Notes: generated by a model not told the origin, from the sequence alone. DNA of 15,907 nucleotides from Romeriopsis sp046049545 (GCA_046049545.1 JBJORF010000100.1:1-15907); one strand, 5' to 3'; positions 1-6,849 are shown, counted from the stretch's first letter. Numbers and translations: made by a program.

Positions 1-87
1 CTCGCTGACATGACACCGGCATGGATTGCGTCACTGACGCAGTTTCCCTTTATTATGAAGGCCCTATCTGACGCATCCATTATTTGA
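1..87 (+). CDS. 3' end of an unrecognised reading frame (partial, doubtful)
   Basis: Frame 1 is open from the window edge to a TGA at 85-87 and would encode 28 residues ending LSDASII. I do not recognise the peptide, and it is too short to prove coding. It overlaps the open stretch of the TPR frame, which begins after the TGA at 56-58. It could be the tail of an upstream gene, the out-of-frame front part of the TPR gene, or unrelated sequence joined to it. The window edge prevents a decision. Confidence 0.2.
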   Translation, partial: LADMTPAWIASLTQFPFIMKALSDASII

Positions 88-88
88 T

Positions 89-688
89 TTGGTATTAGGC
101 AATCTCGGCAATGCTTACAAATCCCTCGGCCAATACCAACGCGCGATCGACTTCCAGCTACAATCCCTTGAAATCGACCGCAAAATCGGCGATCGGGGCG
201 GTGAAGCAAAGTCCTTAGGCAATCTCGGCAATGCTTATGACTCTCTCGGGCAATACCAACGCGCGATCGACTTCCAGCTACAATCCCTTGAAATCAAACG
301 CGAAATCGGCGATCGGGGCGGTGAAGCAAATTCTCTTTGGTCTTTGGCGAATATCGCCCAACAGCGAGGCAACCTTAAACGTGCTATGGAATATCGCCAT
401 TCTGCCTACGCTATCTGGCAGGAACTTCAGCTTCCCCTCGCCGCACTGCCGATTCCAGAAATCACAAAGCGGATGCTCGCATCAATGGATGATGGAGAAT
501 GGGTGGATACGATCGTTCAGAGTGAAAAGGCATGGCTTTTTCTGCCGATGGGCTATTGCCTATTCATCATTCGCACAATCCTTTCCCCACTCTCCAAAAT
601 TCAAAAAAGCCTGAAGATCTCACCGTTCCTCTTCTGGTTCGGCATTGGATTAGCGATTTGTTTGCTGATTTGGTGGGTGAGAAAATAG
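89..688 (+). CDS. TPR-repeat protein with C-terminal membrane anchor, probably 5'-truncated
   Basis: Two complete tetratricopeptide units are visible at residues 4-43 and 44-83, each with NLGNAY, a YQRAIDF helix and a GDRGGEA turn. A third, degenerate unit (WSLANIAQQRGNLKRAMEY) follows at about 84-105. A linker leads to one hydrophobic segment near the C-terminus (FWFGIGLAICLLIWWV) and a basic WVRK end, so the TPR part is probably anchored at a membrane. TPRs bind proteins; no catalytic domain remains. The only upstream start is TTG at 89 with no Shine-Dalgarno, and the sequence before about position 94 no longer resembles a TPR unit. Cyanobacterial proteins of this kind usually carry many more repeats, often fused to NB-ARC or CHAT domains, so this is probably the 3' remnant of a longer gene. 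Whether it is expressed is unclear. Confidence 0.6.
   Translation: MVLGNLGNAYKSLGQYQRAIDFQLQSLEIDRKIGDRGGEAKSLGNLGNAYDSLGQYQRAIDFQLQSLEIKREIGDRGGEANSLWSLANIAQQRGNLKRAMEYRHSAYAIWQELQLPLAALPIPEITKRMLASMDDGEWVDTIVQSEKAWLFLPMGYCLFIIRTILSPLSKIQKSLKISPFLFWFGIGLAICLLIWWVRK
98..337 (+). repeat. two tandem 120-bp repeats inside the TPR gene
   Basis: Bases 98-217 and 218-337 are direct tandem copies, about 90 percent identical by eye and with an uninterrupted identical core covering the second half of the TPR helix pair. Each encodes one 40-residue TPR. The near identity at DNA level, including third codon positions, points to recent duplication or gene conversion. Confidence 0.85.
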
Positions 689-701
689 CCGCACTCTCCC
701 A

Positions 702-801
702 CCCGCGAATGAATTGCAGGCTAACAGCGAAAGTCCCTACAGGACTAGATTCAAGCAGTCTTGCAGAGACTTAAACCCATAGCCCGCAATTCATTCGTGG
801 G
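702..801 (+). repeat. REP/MITE-like palindromic element, copy 1
   Basis: A 100-bp element bounded by 21-bp inverted repeats (702-722 against 781-801, two mismatches), with an inner small hairpin at 732-746 (AGTCC, CTACA, GGACT). The segment at 718-736 matches, with one mismatch in 19, the same position of the element near 3341-3460 read on the opposite strand. It starts 13 bp after the TPR stop codon. It encodes nothing and resembles the non-autonomous structured repeats common in cyanobacterial intergenic DNA. I cannot assign it to a named family. Confidence 0.75.
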
Positions 802-855
802 CGATTCTCGGTGATCGTCACCGTGAGACTGAGGCCCGATCTAATTACTCCGGCC

Positions 856-882
856 TTGTGCAGACCGCGCATGCGCTACAAT
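856..882 (+). promoter_or_regulatory. possible promoter of the toxin-antitoxin pair
   Basis: TACAAT at 877-882 is a good -10 box, with TTGTGC at 856-861 as a weak -35 at a short 15-bp spacing. It lies 27 bp before the toxin ATG chosen here, which supports that start over the GTG at 811, because 811 would put the promoter inside the coding region. Confidence 0.35.
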
Positions 883-909
883 AAGCTCATCTCCCGGCTC
901 CATTCCGTC

Positions 910-1251
910 ATGTCTGAAAAGCCCATCTACTGGTTCGGCTCCTCCCGAGAAGATATTAGCGACTTTTCTGAAGGCGCTCGTCGGGAAGCCGGATTCGCAC
1001 TCTGGAAAGTTCAACAAGGCCAACCAGCCCCAGATTTTAAGCCCATGCCGATCGTCGGGCCGGGCGTACAAGAAATCCGCATCCGCACTGAAGATGCTTA
1101 CCGAATTTTCTACATCGCCAAATTTGAAGAAGCCATCTACGTCCTCCACGTCTTCCAAAAGAAAACCCAAAAGACCACCCAAAACGATATTCAAATTGGT
1201 CAACGCCGCTTCAAAGAACTTCTCCACCTCCGAAAACAGCAGGAACCCTAA
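910..1251 (+). CDS. type II toxin, Gp49/HigB-like (RelE superfamily)
   Basis: This 113-residue protein has the pattern of phage-derived Gp49/HigB toxins: a short helical N-terminal half, a strand with EIRIR at 55-59, then YRIFYIAKF at 64-72, YVLHVFQKKTQKT at 77-89 and a final helix QIGQRRFKELL at 95-105. Members of this superfamily are ribosome-dependent mRNA endonucleases that halt translation until their antitoxin binds them. The ATG at 910 is preferred over the GTG at 811 because it gives the usual family length, starts directly before the conserved fold and lies behind a -10 box. The antitoxin gene begins 3 bp after the stop, so the two are surely co-transcribed. The toxin-first order is typical of HigBA systems. 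Activity and the exact subfamily are inferred. Confidence 0.85.
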   Translation: MSEKPIYWFGSSREDISDFSEGARREAGFALWKVQQGQPAPDFKPMPIVGPGVQEIRIRTEDAYRIFYIAKFEEAIYVLHVFQKKTQKTTQNDIQIGQRRFKELLHLRKQQEP

Positions 1252-1254
1252 ACC

Positions 1255-1548
1255 ATGGAAAACCAAATCACCCTCGCTTCAGCTAACATCTTTGAAGACC
1301 TTGGATTCAGTCCCCAAGAAGCGGAAAATCTGCGCCTGAGATCAGAACTCATGCAAAAAATCACCACCATCATCGAAACCCAAGATCTCACGATTTCAGA
1401 AGCCTCGCAGCGTTTCGGCGAAACGATCGAAACGATCGCCGCACTCCAAAACGGAAAAATCGGTGAATTCCCCATCGATCGCCTCATTACCATGCTAAAT
1501 CGTGCAGGCATGAGCATCCGCATTGAAGTCGTTCCTACTGCTGCATAG
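1255..1548 (+). CDS. XRE-family antitoxin (HTH_37/HigA-like)
   Basis: A 97-residue protein with an N-terminal NIFEDLGFSPQEAENL segment, a helix-turn-helix at about residues 32-68 (LTISEASQRFG as the first helices, TIETIAALQNGKIG as the recognition part), then FPIDRLITMLNRAG at 72-85 and a short beta-like tail. This layout is that of the XRE antitoxins paired with Gp49/HigB toxins. They neutralise the toxin by direct binding and usually repress their own promoter as part of the complex. The ATG lies 3 bp after the toxin stop, which implies translational coupling. It ends 59 bp before the stop of the convergent SUI1 gene. Autoregulation is inferred from the family. Confidence 0.85.
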   Translation: MENQITLASANIFEDLGFSPQEAENLRLRSELMQKITTIIETQDLTISEASQRFGETIETIAALQNGKIGEFPIDRLITMLNRAGMSIRIEVVPTAA

Positions 1549-1607
1549 TTAGCCAGCGCCTGCATAAAAATCGATTCTCTGGACGAACTGACAACGGCTT
1601 GCAACCA

Positions 1608-1946
1608 CTAACCCCCACTTTGCTTCGCCTTATAGCCCAGACCCACCAGAATCTCGACCAACTTCTTCGCGTGATCGCCCTGAATCTCGATCGTCTCCTC
1701 GCGCACCGTCCCCCCCGTGCCACATTGATTTTTCAACTGCTTCGCCAACGTCGCCAATTCCTCCGGCGAATGCTGCAACCCCGCCACGATCGTCACCGTC
1801 TTCCCGCCCTTCCCCTTGCGCGACACCTGCACCCGCACTTGCTGCTGCTGAGGCGGCACCGCTTCGCGCTCCACCATTTCCTCCTCCGGGGCCACCCCAA
1901 ACTCGCGATACACCACCCCGTCCTTACCCGCCTTCTGCTTACCCAT
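1608..1946 (-). CDS. SUI1/eIF1-like translation factor (YciH family)
   Basis: A 112-residue protein with the SUI1 fold signature: VSRKGKGGKTVTIVAGL at 41-57, LKNQCGTGGTV at 71-81 and an EIQGDH segment at 87-92 before the last helix and strand. Eukaryotic eIF1 controls start-codon selection; the bacterial homologue binds the small ribosomal subunit, and its physiological role is less settled. The ATG at 1944-1946 is preceded by GGAGG with a 6-nt gap, which clearly decides against the in-frame TTG at 1983-1985. The charged, glutamine-rich N-terminal extension (residues 20-36) is variable in the family. The gene diverges from trpB. Confidence 0.92.
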   Translation of the reverse strand: MGKQKAGKDGVVYREFGVAPEEEMVEREAVPPQQQQVRVQVSRKGKGGKTVTIVAGLQHSPEELATLAKQLKNQCGTGGTVREETIEIQGDHAKKLVEILVGLGYKAKQSGG

Positions 1947-1966
1947 GCTCGGCCTCCGCGCCAAAC

Positions 1967-1995
1967 CTGAAAGATCAACCCACAAACCTTATAAT
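1967..1995 (+). promoter_or_regulatory. trpB promoter with overlapping divergent -10
   Basis: TATAAT at 1990-1995 is a consensus -10 box, with CTGAAA at 1967-1972 as a weak -35 at 17-bp spacing. It leaves a leader of only about 23 nt before the GTG at 2025, too short for a leader peptide or attenuator. On the other strand TATTAT (1991-1996) could serve as the -10 for the SUI1 gene, so the two promoters may compete. Confidence 0.5.
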
Positions 1996-2024
1996 AGCGA
2001 TCGACCAGTACCAAAACGTGACCC

Positions 2025-3287
2025 GTGACTACCACACCGCTGCCCACCAACCGCGCCGCCCTTGAAGATCCCACCGCGATCGCCAACCGTCCCGATGCCC
2101 TCGGTCGCTACGGTCAGTTCGGCGGCAAATACGTGCCGGAAACCCTGATGCCCGCACTGTTTGAACTGGAAGCAGCCTACAAAAAGTACAGTCAAGACCC
2201 CGAATTCCAAGCCGAACTCGACGGCCTGCTCACCGATTACGTCGGTCGGCCCAATCCCCTCTACTTCGCCGAACGCCTCACCGAGTATTACGCCCGTCCC
2301 GATGGTAGCGGCCCCCAGATTTATCTCAAGCGCGAAGACCTGAACCACACCGGGGCGCACAAGATCAACAACGCGATCGCCCAAGCCCTCCTCGCCAAAC
2401 GCATGGGCAAACAGCGCATCATCGCCGAAACCGGAGCCGGACAGCATGGCGTGGCGACCGCAACGGCCTGTGCCCGCTTTGGCCTCGACTGCGTGATCTA
2501 CATGGGCGTTCACGACATGGAACGTCAGGCGCTGAACGTGTTTCGGATGAAGCTGATGGGCGCGGAAGTACGGGGCGTGGCCGCTGGTACCGGGACGCTG
2601 AAGGACGCGACTTCCGAAGCGATTCGCGACTGGGTGACGAATGTGGAGAACACGCACTACATCCTCGGTTCCGTCGCTGGCCCGCATCCCTACCCGATGA
2701 TTGTCCGCGACTTCCACCACATCATTGGCCGCGAAACCCGGCGACAGTGCTTAGAAAAGTGGGGCGGTCTGCCGGATATTTTGGTCGCCTGTGTGGGCGG
2801 TGGCTCCAATGCCATGGGCTTGTTTAACGAATTCATCACCGAACCCAGCGTGCGGATTATCGGCGTGGAAGCGGCTGGATTTGGGGTCGATACCGATAAA
2901 CATGCGGCGACTCTGACCAAGGGCCGCGTGGGGGTGCTGCATGGGGCGATGAGCTATCTGTTGCAGGATGAAGACGGCCAGGTGATCGAGCCGCATTCGA
3001 TTAGTGCGGGCTTAGACTATCCCGGCGTGGGGCCGGAGCATAGCTACCTGATGGACATTGGCCGCGCCGAATATTACGCCGTGACCGATGCTCAGGCATT
3101 GGAAGGGTTCCAGCGATTGAGTCAGTTGGAAGGGATTATTCCGGCGCTGGAGACCTCCCACGCGATCGCGTACCTCGAAGCGCTTTGTCCCACTCTCACA
3201 GGTAGCCCGAAGGTGGTGCTGAACTGCTCCGGGCGCGGGGACAAGGATGTGTTGAGCGTCTCGAAGGTGTTGAATCCTGACGGCTAA
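2025..3287 (+). CDS. trpB: tryptophan synthase beta chain
   Basis: TrpB condenses indole with L-serine to L-tryptophan, using pyridoxal phosphate, in a cytosolic alpha2-beta2 complex with TrpA. The 420-residue product is complete and of family length. Visible landmarks are YGQFGGKYVPETL (29-41), HTGAHKINN (108-116) with the PLP-binding lysine K113, ETGAGQHG (135-142) carrying the catalytic glutamate, the phosphate-binding GGGSNAMG (258-265) and the C-terminal SGRGDKD (402-408). Translation starts at GTG 2025, close behind a good -10 box. trpA is not adjacent; trpC lies 2.7 kb away in another unit, the usual dispersed arrangement of trp genes in cyanobacteria. The gene converges on a methyltransferase gene across a palindromic element that might also end transcription. 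Confidence 0.98.
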   Translation: MTTTPLPTNRAALEDPTAIANRPDALGRYGQFGGKYVPETLMPALFELEAAYKKYSQDPEFQAELDGLLTDYVGRPNPLYFAERLTEYYARPDGSGPQIYLKREDLNHTGAHKINNAIAQALLAKRMGKQRIIAETGAGQHGVATATACARFGLDCVIYMGVHDMERQALNVFRMKLMGAEVRGVAAGTGTLKDATSEAIRDWVTNVENTHYILGSVAGPHPYPMIVRDFHHIIGRETRRQCLEKWGGLPDILVACVGGGSNAMGLFNEFITEPSVRIIGVEAAGFGVDTDKHAATLTKGRVGVLHGAMSYLLQDEDGQVIEPHSISAGLDYPGVGPEHSYLMDIGRAEYYAVTDAQALEGFQRLSQLEGIIPALETSHAIAYLEALCPTLTGSPKVVLNCSGRGDKDVLSVSKVLNPDG

Positions 3288-3333
3288 ATAACGAATCTGA
3301 TCAAGCATCATTGCGGCGATCGGTGATTGGCAG

Positions 3334-3473
3334 CGCCCGCCTTGAAATCAATTTCAAGGCTGATAGCCAAAACCCATTGAAATGGGTTAAAAGCCCATCC
3401 CAAAGCATTTTTAGTCCGTTTCAACGGACTTACGCTGTTAGCCTTGAAATTGATTTCAAGGTGGGTTGGGCGA
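3334..3473 (-). repeat. REP/MITE-like palindromic element, copy 2
   Basis: The core is a 27-bp inverted repeat (3341-3367 against 3434-3460, two mismatches) flanked by further GC-rich complementary ends. Two hairpins are nested inside: 3371-3388 (AACCCA, TTGAAA, TGGGTT) and 3413-3430 (AGTCCGTT paired with AACGGACT). Read on the minus strand, 3426-3444 matches 718-736 of copy 1 with one mismatch in 19, whereas the outer stems differ in sequence. It fills most of the spacer between convergent trpB and the methyltransferase gene and might also act as a terminator in both directions. A short open frame over it (3311-3502) is not credible as a gene. Confidence 0.75.
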
Positions 3474-3509
3474 CTCACCGAGATCGCTCAAGTCAGCAAT
3501 GACACAGCC

Positions 3510-4235
3510 CTAGTCGACGCGCTGAAACACCAGCAAATGCTGCTGGGGCAACCCTTTCCGATTCTCCACAAATTCCAAACCGACAGCGGCGAGTTCCCGG
3601 CGGACTTGCCGTTCGGTCATTTTGTGCAGCTTTTTAATCGGCACCAAGGGATTTTCGCCCTTGTATTCCAGCAATGCCACCCGGCCACCGGGCTTCAGGC
3701 CCGCGACGATTCCCTGCATCATCTCCCGAGGAAAATCAAACTCGTGATAGGCATCGACCAGCAAAACTAAATCGATCGCGCCCGGCGGTAAATGGGGATC
3801 CTGCGGTTCACCCAAAATCCGCTCCACATTCGTAATCCCCTTCTCCCGCTGAATCTCGTCCATGATTTCCAGCATTTCCGGCTGCACATCCACCGCGTAG
3901 ACCCGCGCCACCTGCGGGGCCATCCGAAACGTGAAGTAGCCCGTCCCCGCCCCAATGTCCGCCACCACCGCGTCGGGTTGCAGATCGAGTAGACCCAACG
4001 CTTGGTCAGGACGCTCTTCCAAGCCTCGGCTCGATCGCTCCAGCCAAGCCGCGCCCTGGTGGCCCATCACCTGGGCAATCTCGCGGCCCATATAGACCTT
4101 GCCAATGCCATCACGGCTGGGATCTTGGGTTTGGTAGCCCGCATCCGCGATCGCGCTCCCCACCCCCAAACTCCAGCACAACACCAACGCCACCAAGCCC
4201 AACCAAACTCGCCGCATCGCTATTTGCCCAATCAT
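3510..4235 (-). CDS. class I SAM-dependent methyltransferase with N-terminal signal sequence
   Basis: The C-terminal 180 residues form a Rossmann-type methyltransferase: motif I VVADIGAGTGYF at 90-101, the acidic end of strand 2 VYAVDVQPEML at 112-122, LVLLVDAYHEFD at about 157-168 and LKPGGRVALLEY at 180-191. The N-terminus is a classic export signal: a basic MRR, a hydrophobic run (VWLGLVALVLCW) and a likely cleavage region near GSAIADAG. ATG 4233-4235 is chosen because GGAGG precedes it by 5 nt; the longer open frame to 4328 lacks such support. The substrate is unknown. A secreted SAM enzyme is odd, since SAM is cytosolic; the protein may be membrane-anchored, or the catalytic function may be altered. 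It diverges from lpdA. Confidence 0.85.
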   Translation of the reverse strand: MIGQIAMRRVWLGLVALVLCWSLGVGSAIADAGYQTQDPSRDGIGKVYMGREIAQVMGHQGAAWLERSSRGLEERPDQALGLLDLQPDAVVADIGAGTGYFTFRMAPQVARVYAVDVQPEMLEIMDEIQREKGITNVERILGEPQDPHLPPGAIDLVLLVDAYHEFDFPREMMQGIVAGLKPGGRVALLEYKGENPLVPIKKLHKMTERQVRRELAAVGLEFVENRKGLPQQHLLVFQRVD

Positions 4236-4352
4236 TCCAACCTCCATCATCGCGCAAATCCCCAAACTTTTCCCGCCGAAACGGTTGCTGGAATGACCGC
4301 CACGGTTGAGAATAGATAGGCTTTGCAATGGCCGTTACGCGCGGATTTTTTC

Positions 4353-4357
4353 GGAGG
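4353..4357 (+). promoter_or_regulatory. Shine-Dalgarno deciding the lpdA start
   Basis: GGAGG lies 5 nt before the GTG at 4363 and fixes that codon as the start, 57 bp downstream of the first possible start of the open frame. The resulting N-terminus, AQAFDYDLLIIGAG, is the form usual for cyanobacterial LpdA. Confidence 0.75.
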
Positions 4358-4362
4358 GAACT

Positions 4363-5805
4363 GTGGCTCAAGCATTTGACTATGATTTGCTGATCATTGG
4401 CGCGGGTGTGGGCGGCCATGGTGCGGCGCTCCATGCGGTTGCCTGCGGACTCAAAACCGCGATCGTTGAAGGCGGTGACATGGGCGGCACCTGTGTGAAT
4501 CGCGGCTGTATCCCCTCCAAAGCATTACTGGCAGCGGCTGGAAAAGTCCGTGAACTGCGCGATGCTCATCATTTGAAAGCGCTCGGGATTCAAGTCGGCG
4601 GTGTGGCCTTTGACCGTGCGGCGATCGCGGCCCATGCCGATATGGTTGTGGGCAAGCAGCGCGACGGCCTGGTAGGAAGCCTCAAGCGCCTCGGCATTGA
4701 CGTGATCCAGGGTTGGGGCCGCGTACTCGAAGCCCAGAAAGTCGGCGTTACCACCCCCGACGGTAGCGAAAAGGTCGTCACCGCCAAGGATGTGATGATC
4801 GCCACGGGTTCCACGCCCTTTGTGCCCCCCGGCTGCGAAATCGATGGCAAAACCGTCTTCACCAGTGACCATGCGGTGAAGCTGGAAACGGTGCCGGACT
4901 GGATTGCGATCATTGGTAGCGGCTACATTGGCTTGGAATTTGCCGACATCTACACCGCCCTCGGCAGCGAAATCACGATGATCGAAGGCCTCGATCAACT
5001 GATGCCGACCTTCGATCCCGACATTGCCAAAGTCGCCCAGCGCAGCCTGATCGCCCCCCGCGACATCGAAACCAAAACGGGGCTACTCGCAACCAAAATC
5101 ACCCCCGGCAATCCAGTCGTGATCGAACTCGCCGATGCGAAAACCAAGGAAGTGGTGGAGACCCTGGAAGTTGATGCCTGCTTGATTGCTACGGGTCGGG
5201 TGCCGTTGACCAAGGATTTGGCCTTGGAGACGATCGGGGTGGAACTGCAACGCGGCTATATTCCGGTGAGCGATCACCTGAATGTGCTGAAAGACGGCCA
5301 ACCGATCGCGCATCTCTGGGCGATCGGGGATGCCACGGGCAAGCTGATGCTGGCGCACACCGCTTCGGCCCAAGGTGTGGCCGTGGTCGAAACCATCTGT
5401 GGGCGGCCTCGGACGGTGGATTACAACAGCATTCCAGCGGCGGCGTTCACCCATCCGGAAGTGAGTTTCGTCGGTTTGACCGAACCGCAGGCGAAGGCGA
5501 AGGGTGAAAGCGAAGGGTTTGCGGTGAGTGCGGTGAAGACCTACTTCAAGGGGAATGCCAAGGCGATCGCGGCGGGGGAAACCGACGGGATGGCGAAGGT
5601 GATTTTCCGACCGGATAATGGGCAGCTATTGGGCGTGCATATTTTCGGGTTGCATGCGGCGGATTTGATTCAGGAGGCGGCGAATGCGATGGTGCAGAAG
5701 GCTTCGGTGAAGGATCTGGCGTTTTCGGTGCATACCCATCCGACGTTGTGTGAGGTGTTGGATGAGGCGTTTAAGCGGGCGGCGGGGGCCGGGGCGGGGC
5801 ATTAA
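4363..5805 (+). CDS. lpdA: dihydrolipoamide dehydrogenase (E3 / glycine cleavage L protein)
   Basis: This flavoprotein reoxidises dihydrolipoyl groups with NAD+, as E3 of the pyruvate dehydrogenase complex and as L protein of glycine decarboxylase, which serves photorespiration in cyanobacteria. The 480 residues show all landmarks in order: FAD site IIGAGVGGHG (11-20), redox disulfide GGTCVNRGC with C44 and C49, NAD site IIGSGYIGLEFAD in the middle, second FAD motif AIGDATGKLMLAHTASAQG, and the C-terminal dimer-interface catalytic HTHPTLCE. No motif is damaged. trpC follows on the same strand after 136 bp, so the two may be partly co-transcribed, although that spacer leaves room for a separate promoter. 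The upstream methyltransferase diverges. Confidence 0.97.
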   Translation: MAQAFDYDLLIIGAGVGGHGAALHAVACGLKTAIVEGGDMGGTCVNRGCIPSKALLAAAGKVRELRDAHHLKALGIQVGGVAFDRAAIAAHADMVVGKQRDGLVGSLKRLGIDVIQGWGRVLEAQKVGVTTPDGSEKVVTAKDVMIATGSTPFVPPGCEIDGKTVFTSDHAVKLETVPDWIAIIGSGYIGLEFADIYTALGSEITMIEGLDQLMPTFDPDIAKVAQRSLIAPRDIETKTGLLATKITPGNPVVIELADAKTKEVVETLEVDACLIATGRVPLTKDLALETIGVELQRGYIPVSDHLNVLKDGQPIAHLWAIGDATGKLMLAHTASAQGVAVVETICGRPRTVDYNSIPAAAFTHPEVSFVGLTEPQAKAKGESEGFAVSAVKTYFKGNAKAIAAGETDGMAKVIFRPDNGQLLGVHIFGLHAADLIQEAANAMVQKASVKDLAFSVHTHPTLCEVLDEAFKRAAGAGAGH

Positions 5806-5874
5806 CGCGATTGTTGTTGATCCGAATGTGACGATCGGCCCTGATTGCGATCGTTGGTTATTTGCATAGATTGC

Positions 5875-5903
5875 GGTGCATTTTGCTTGCGCAGAAACGC
5901 ACC
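5875..5903 (+). repeat. imperfect hairpin in the lpdA-trpC spacer
   Basis: GGTGCATTTTGC pairs with GCAGAAACGCACC across a short loop, with one bulge and one wobble. No T-run follows, so it is not a standard terminator. It resembles a fragment of the small dispersed hairpins common between cyanobacterial genes. The rest of 5806-5941 shows nothing clear. Confidence 0.4.
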
Positions 5904-5941
5904 CTACGTTCGATACCTGTCCCATACATCCCTAAATCCTG

Positions 5942-6829
5942 ATGCAAATCCGCCGCCGACCGCCGAATCCGTCAATTAACGTTGCTGACCTGGTGTACAA
6001 AATCGCCAGCCCAGACGCAACGCCGAATAATATTCTTGAAGAAATTGTTTGGCATAAGGAACGCGAAGTTGATCAGCTCCGCGAAAAGCTGCCGCTGCTT
6101 GATCTCCAGCGTAAACTCGTGGATGCACCACCCCGCAAAAATTTCCTCGCGGCGCTGCAAGCCAAGGCTACGACCACAACGCCTGCGGTGATTGCGGAAG
6201 TGAAAAAGGCTTCGCCGAGTAAGGGCGTGATTCGGGAGGACTTTGATCCCGTGGCGATCGCCCAGGCTTACGAAAAAGGTGGTGCAGCTTGTTTGTCGGT
6301 GCTGACGGACAGCAAATTTTTCCAAGGCAGCTTCGAGAATTTGCAGTTGATTCGGGAAGCGGTGGATTTGCCGCTGTTGTGTAAGGATTTTGTGCTTTAT
6401 CCCTACCAAATGAATTGGGCCAAGCTGCATGGGGCCGATGCAGTGTTGTTAATTGCCGCAGTACTCTCCGACAAGGATTTGCAATATTTTCTGAAAATCG
6501 CGAAAAAGCTCGAATTGACGGCTTTGGTGGAAGTCCATGACCTAACGGAACTCGATCGGGTGCTGGCCCTGGACGGGGTGGAATTAATCGGGATCAACAA
6601 CCGCGATTTGAAGACGTTTACGGTTGATCTCGCCACGACCAAAACCCTGATTAGTGCGCGGGCGAAGGAATTGGCCGATCGGGAAATTCTGGTCGTAAGC
6701 GAATCCGGCATCCATCAACCCGCCGATTTGCAAACAGTGGTAACTGCGGGAGCCAGAGCCGTTTTAATTGGTGAATCCTTGATCAAACAGCCTGATCCCG
6801 GTGTTGCGCTCGCAGAACTGATCCGATAG
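5942..6829 (+). CDS. trpC: indole-3-glycerol phosphate synthase
   Basis: TrpC closes the indole ring, converting carboxyphenylamino-deoxyribulose phosphate to indole-3-glycerol phosphate, the substrate of tryptophan synthase. The 295-residue protein is a single TIM barrel with an N-terminal extension of about 30 residues, as usual in cyanobacteria. Key segments: AEVKKASPSKG (85-95), LCKDFVLYPYQ (146-156) with the catalytic lysine K148, LVEVHDLTELDR (195-206), GINNRDLKTF (217-226), VSESGI (252-257) and the phosphate-binding IGESL (276-280). All expected catalytic residues are present. Unlike E. coli it is not fused to TrpF. The ATG at 5942 has no Shine-Dalgarno; a slightly shorter N-terminus is possible. 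Confidence 0.97.
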   Translation: MQIRRRPPNPSINVADLVYKIASPDATPNNILEEIVWHKEREVDQLREKLPLLDLQRKLVDAPPRKNFLAALQAKATTTTPAVIAEVKKASPSKGVIREDFDPVAIAQAYEKGGAACLSVLTDSKFFQGSFENLQLIREAVDLPLLCKDFVLYPYQMNWAKLHGADAVLLIAAVLSDKDLQYFLKIAKKLELTALVEVHDLTELDRVLALDGVELIGINNRDLKTFTVDLATTKTLISARAKELADREILVVSESGIHQPADLQTVVTAGARAVLIGESLIKQPDPGVALAELIR

Positions 6830-6849
6830 CGCGTTCCATTCGGTAAGAT

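Noticed and set aside
841..1266. Minus-strand open frame of 141 codons over the toxin gene
   Set aside because: It is the complement of a clear Gp49/HigB toxin and shows no domain of its own.
1989..2720. Minus-strand open frame of 243 codons inside trpB
   Set aside because: trpB is intact and strongly conserved on the other strand. The antisense frame is His/Gly-rich shadow sequence with no recognisable motif.
3311..3502. 63-codon frame between trpB and the methyltransferase gene
   Set aside because: It is made of the inverted repeats of the palindromic element; a peptide repeating its own ends is not a credible gene.
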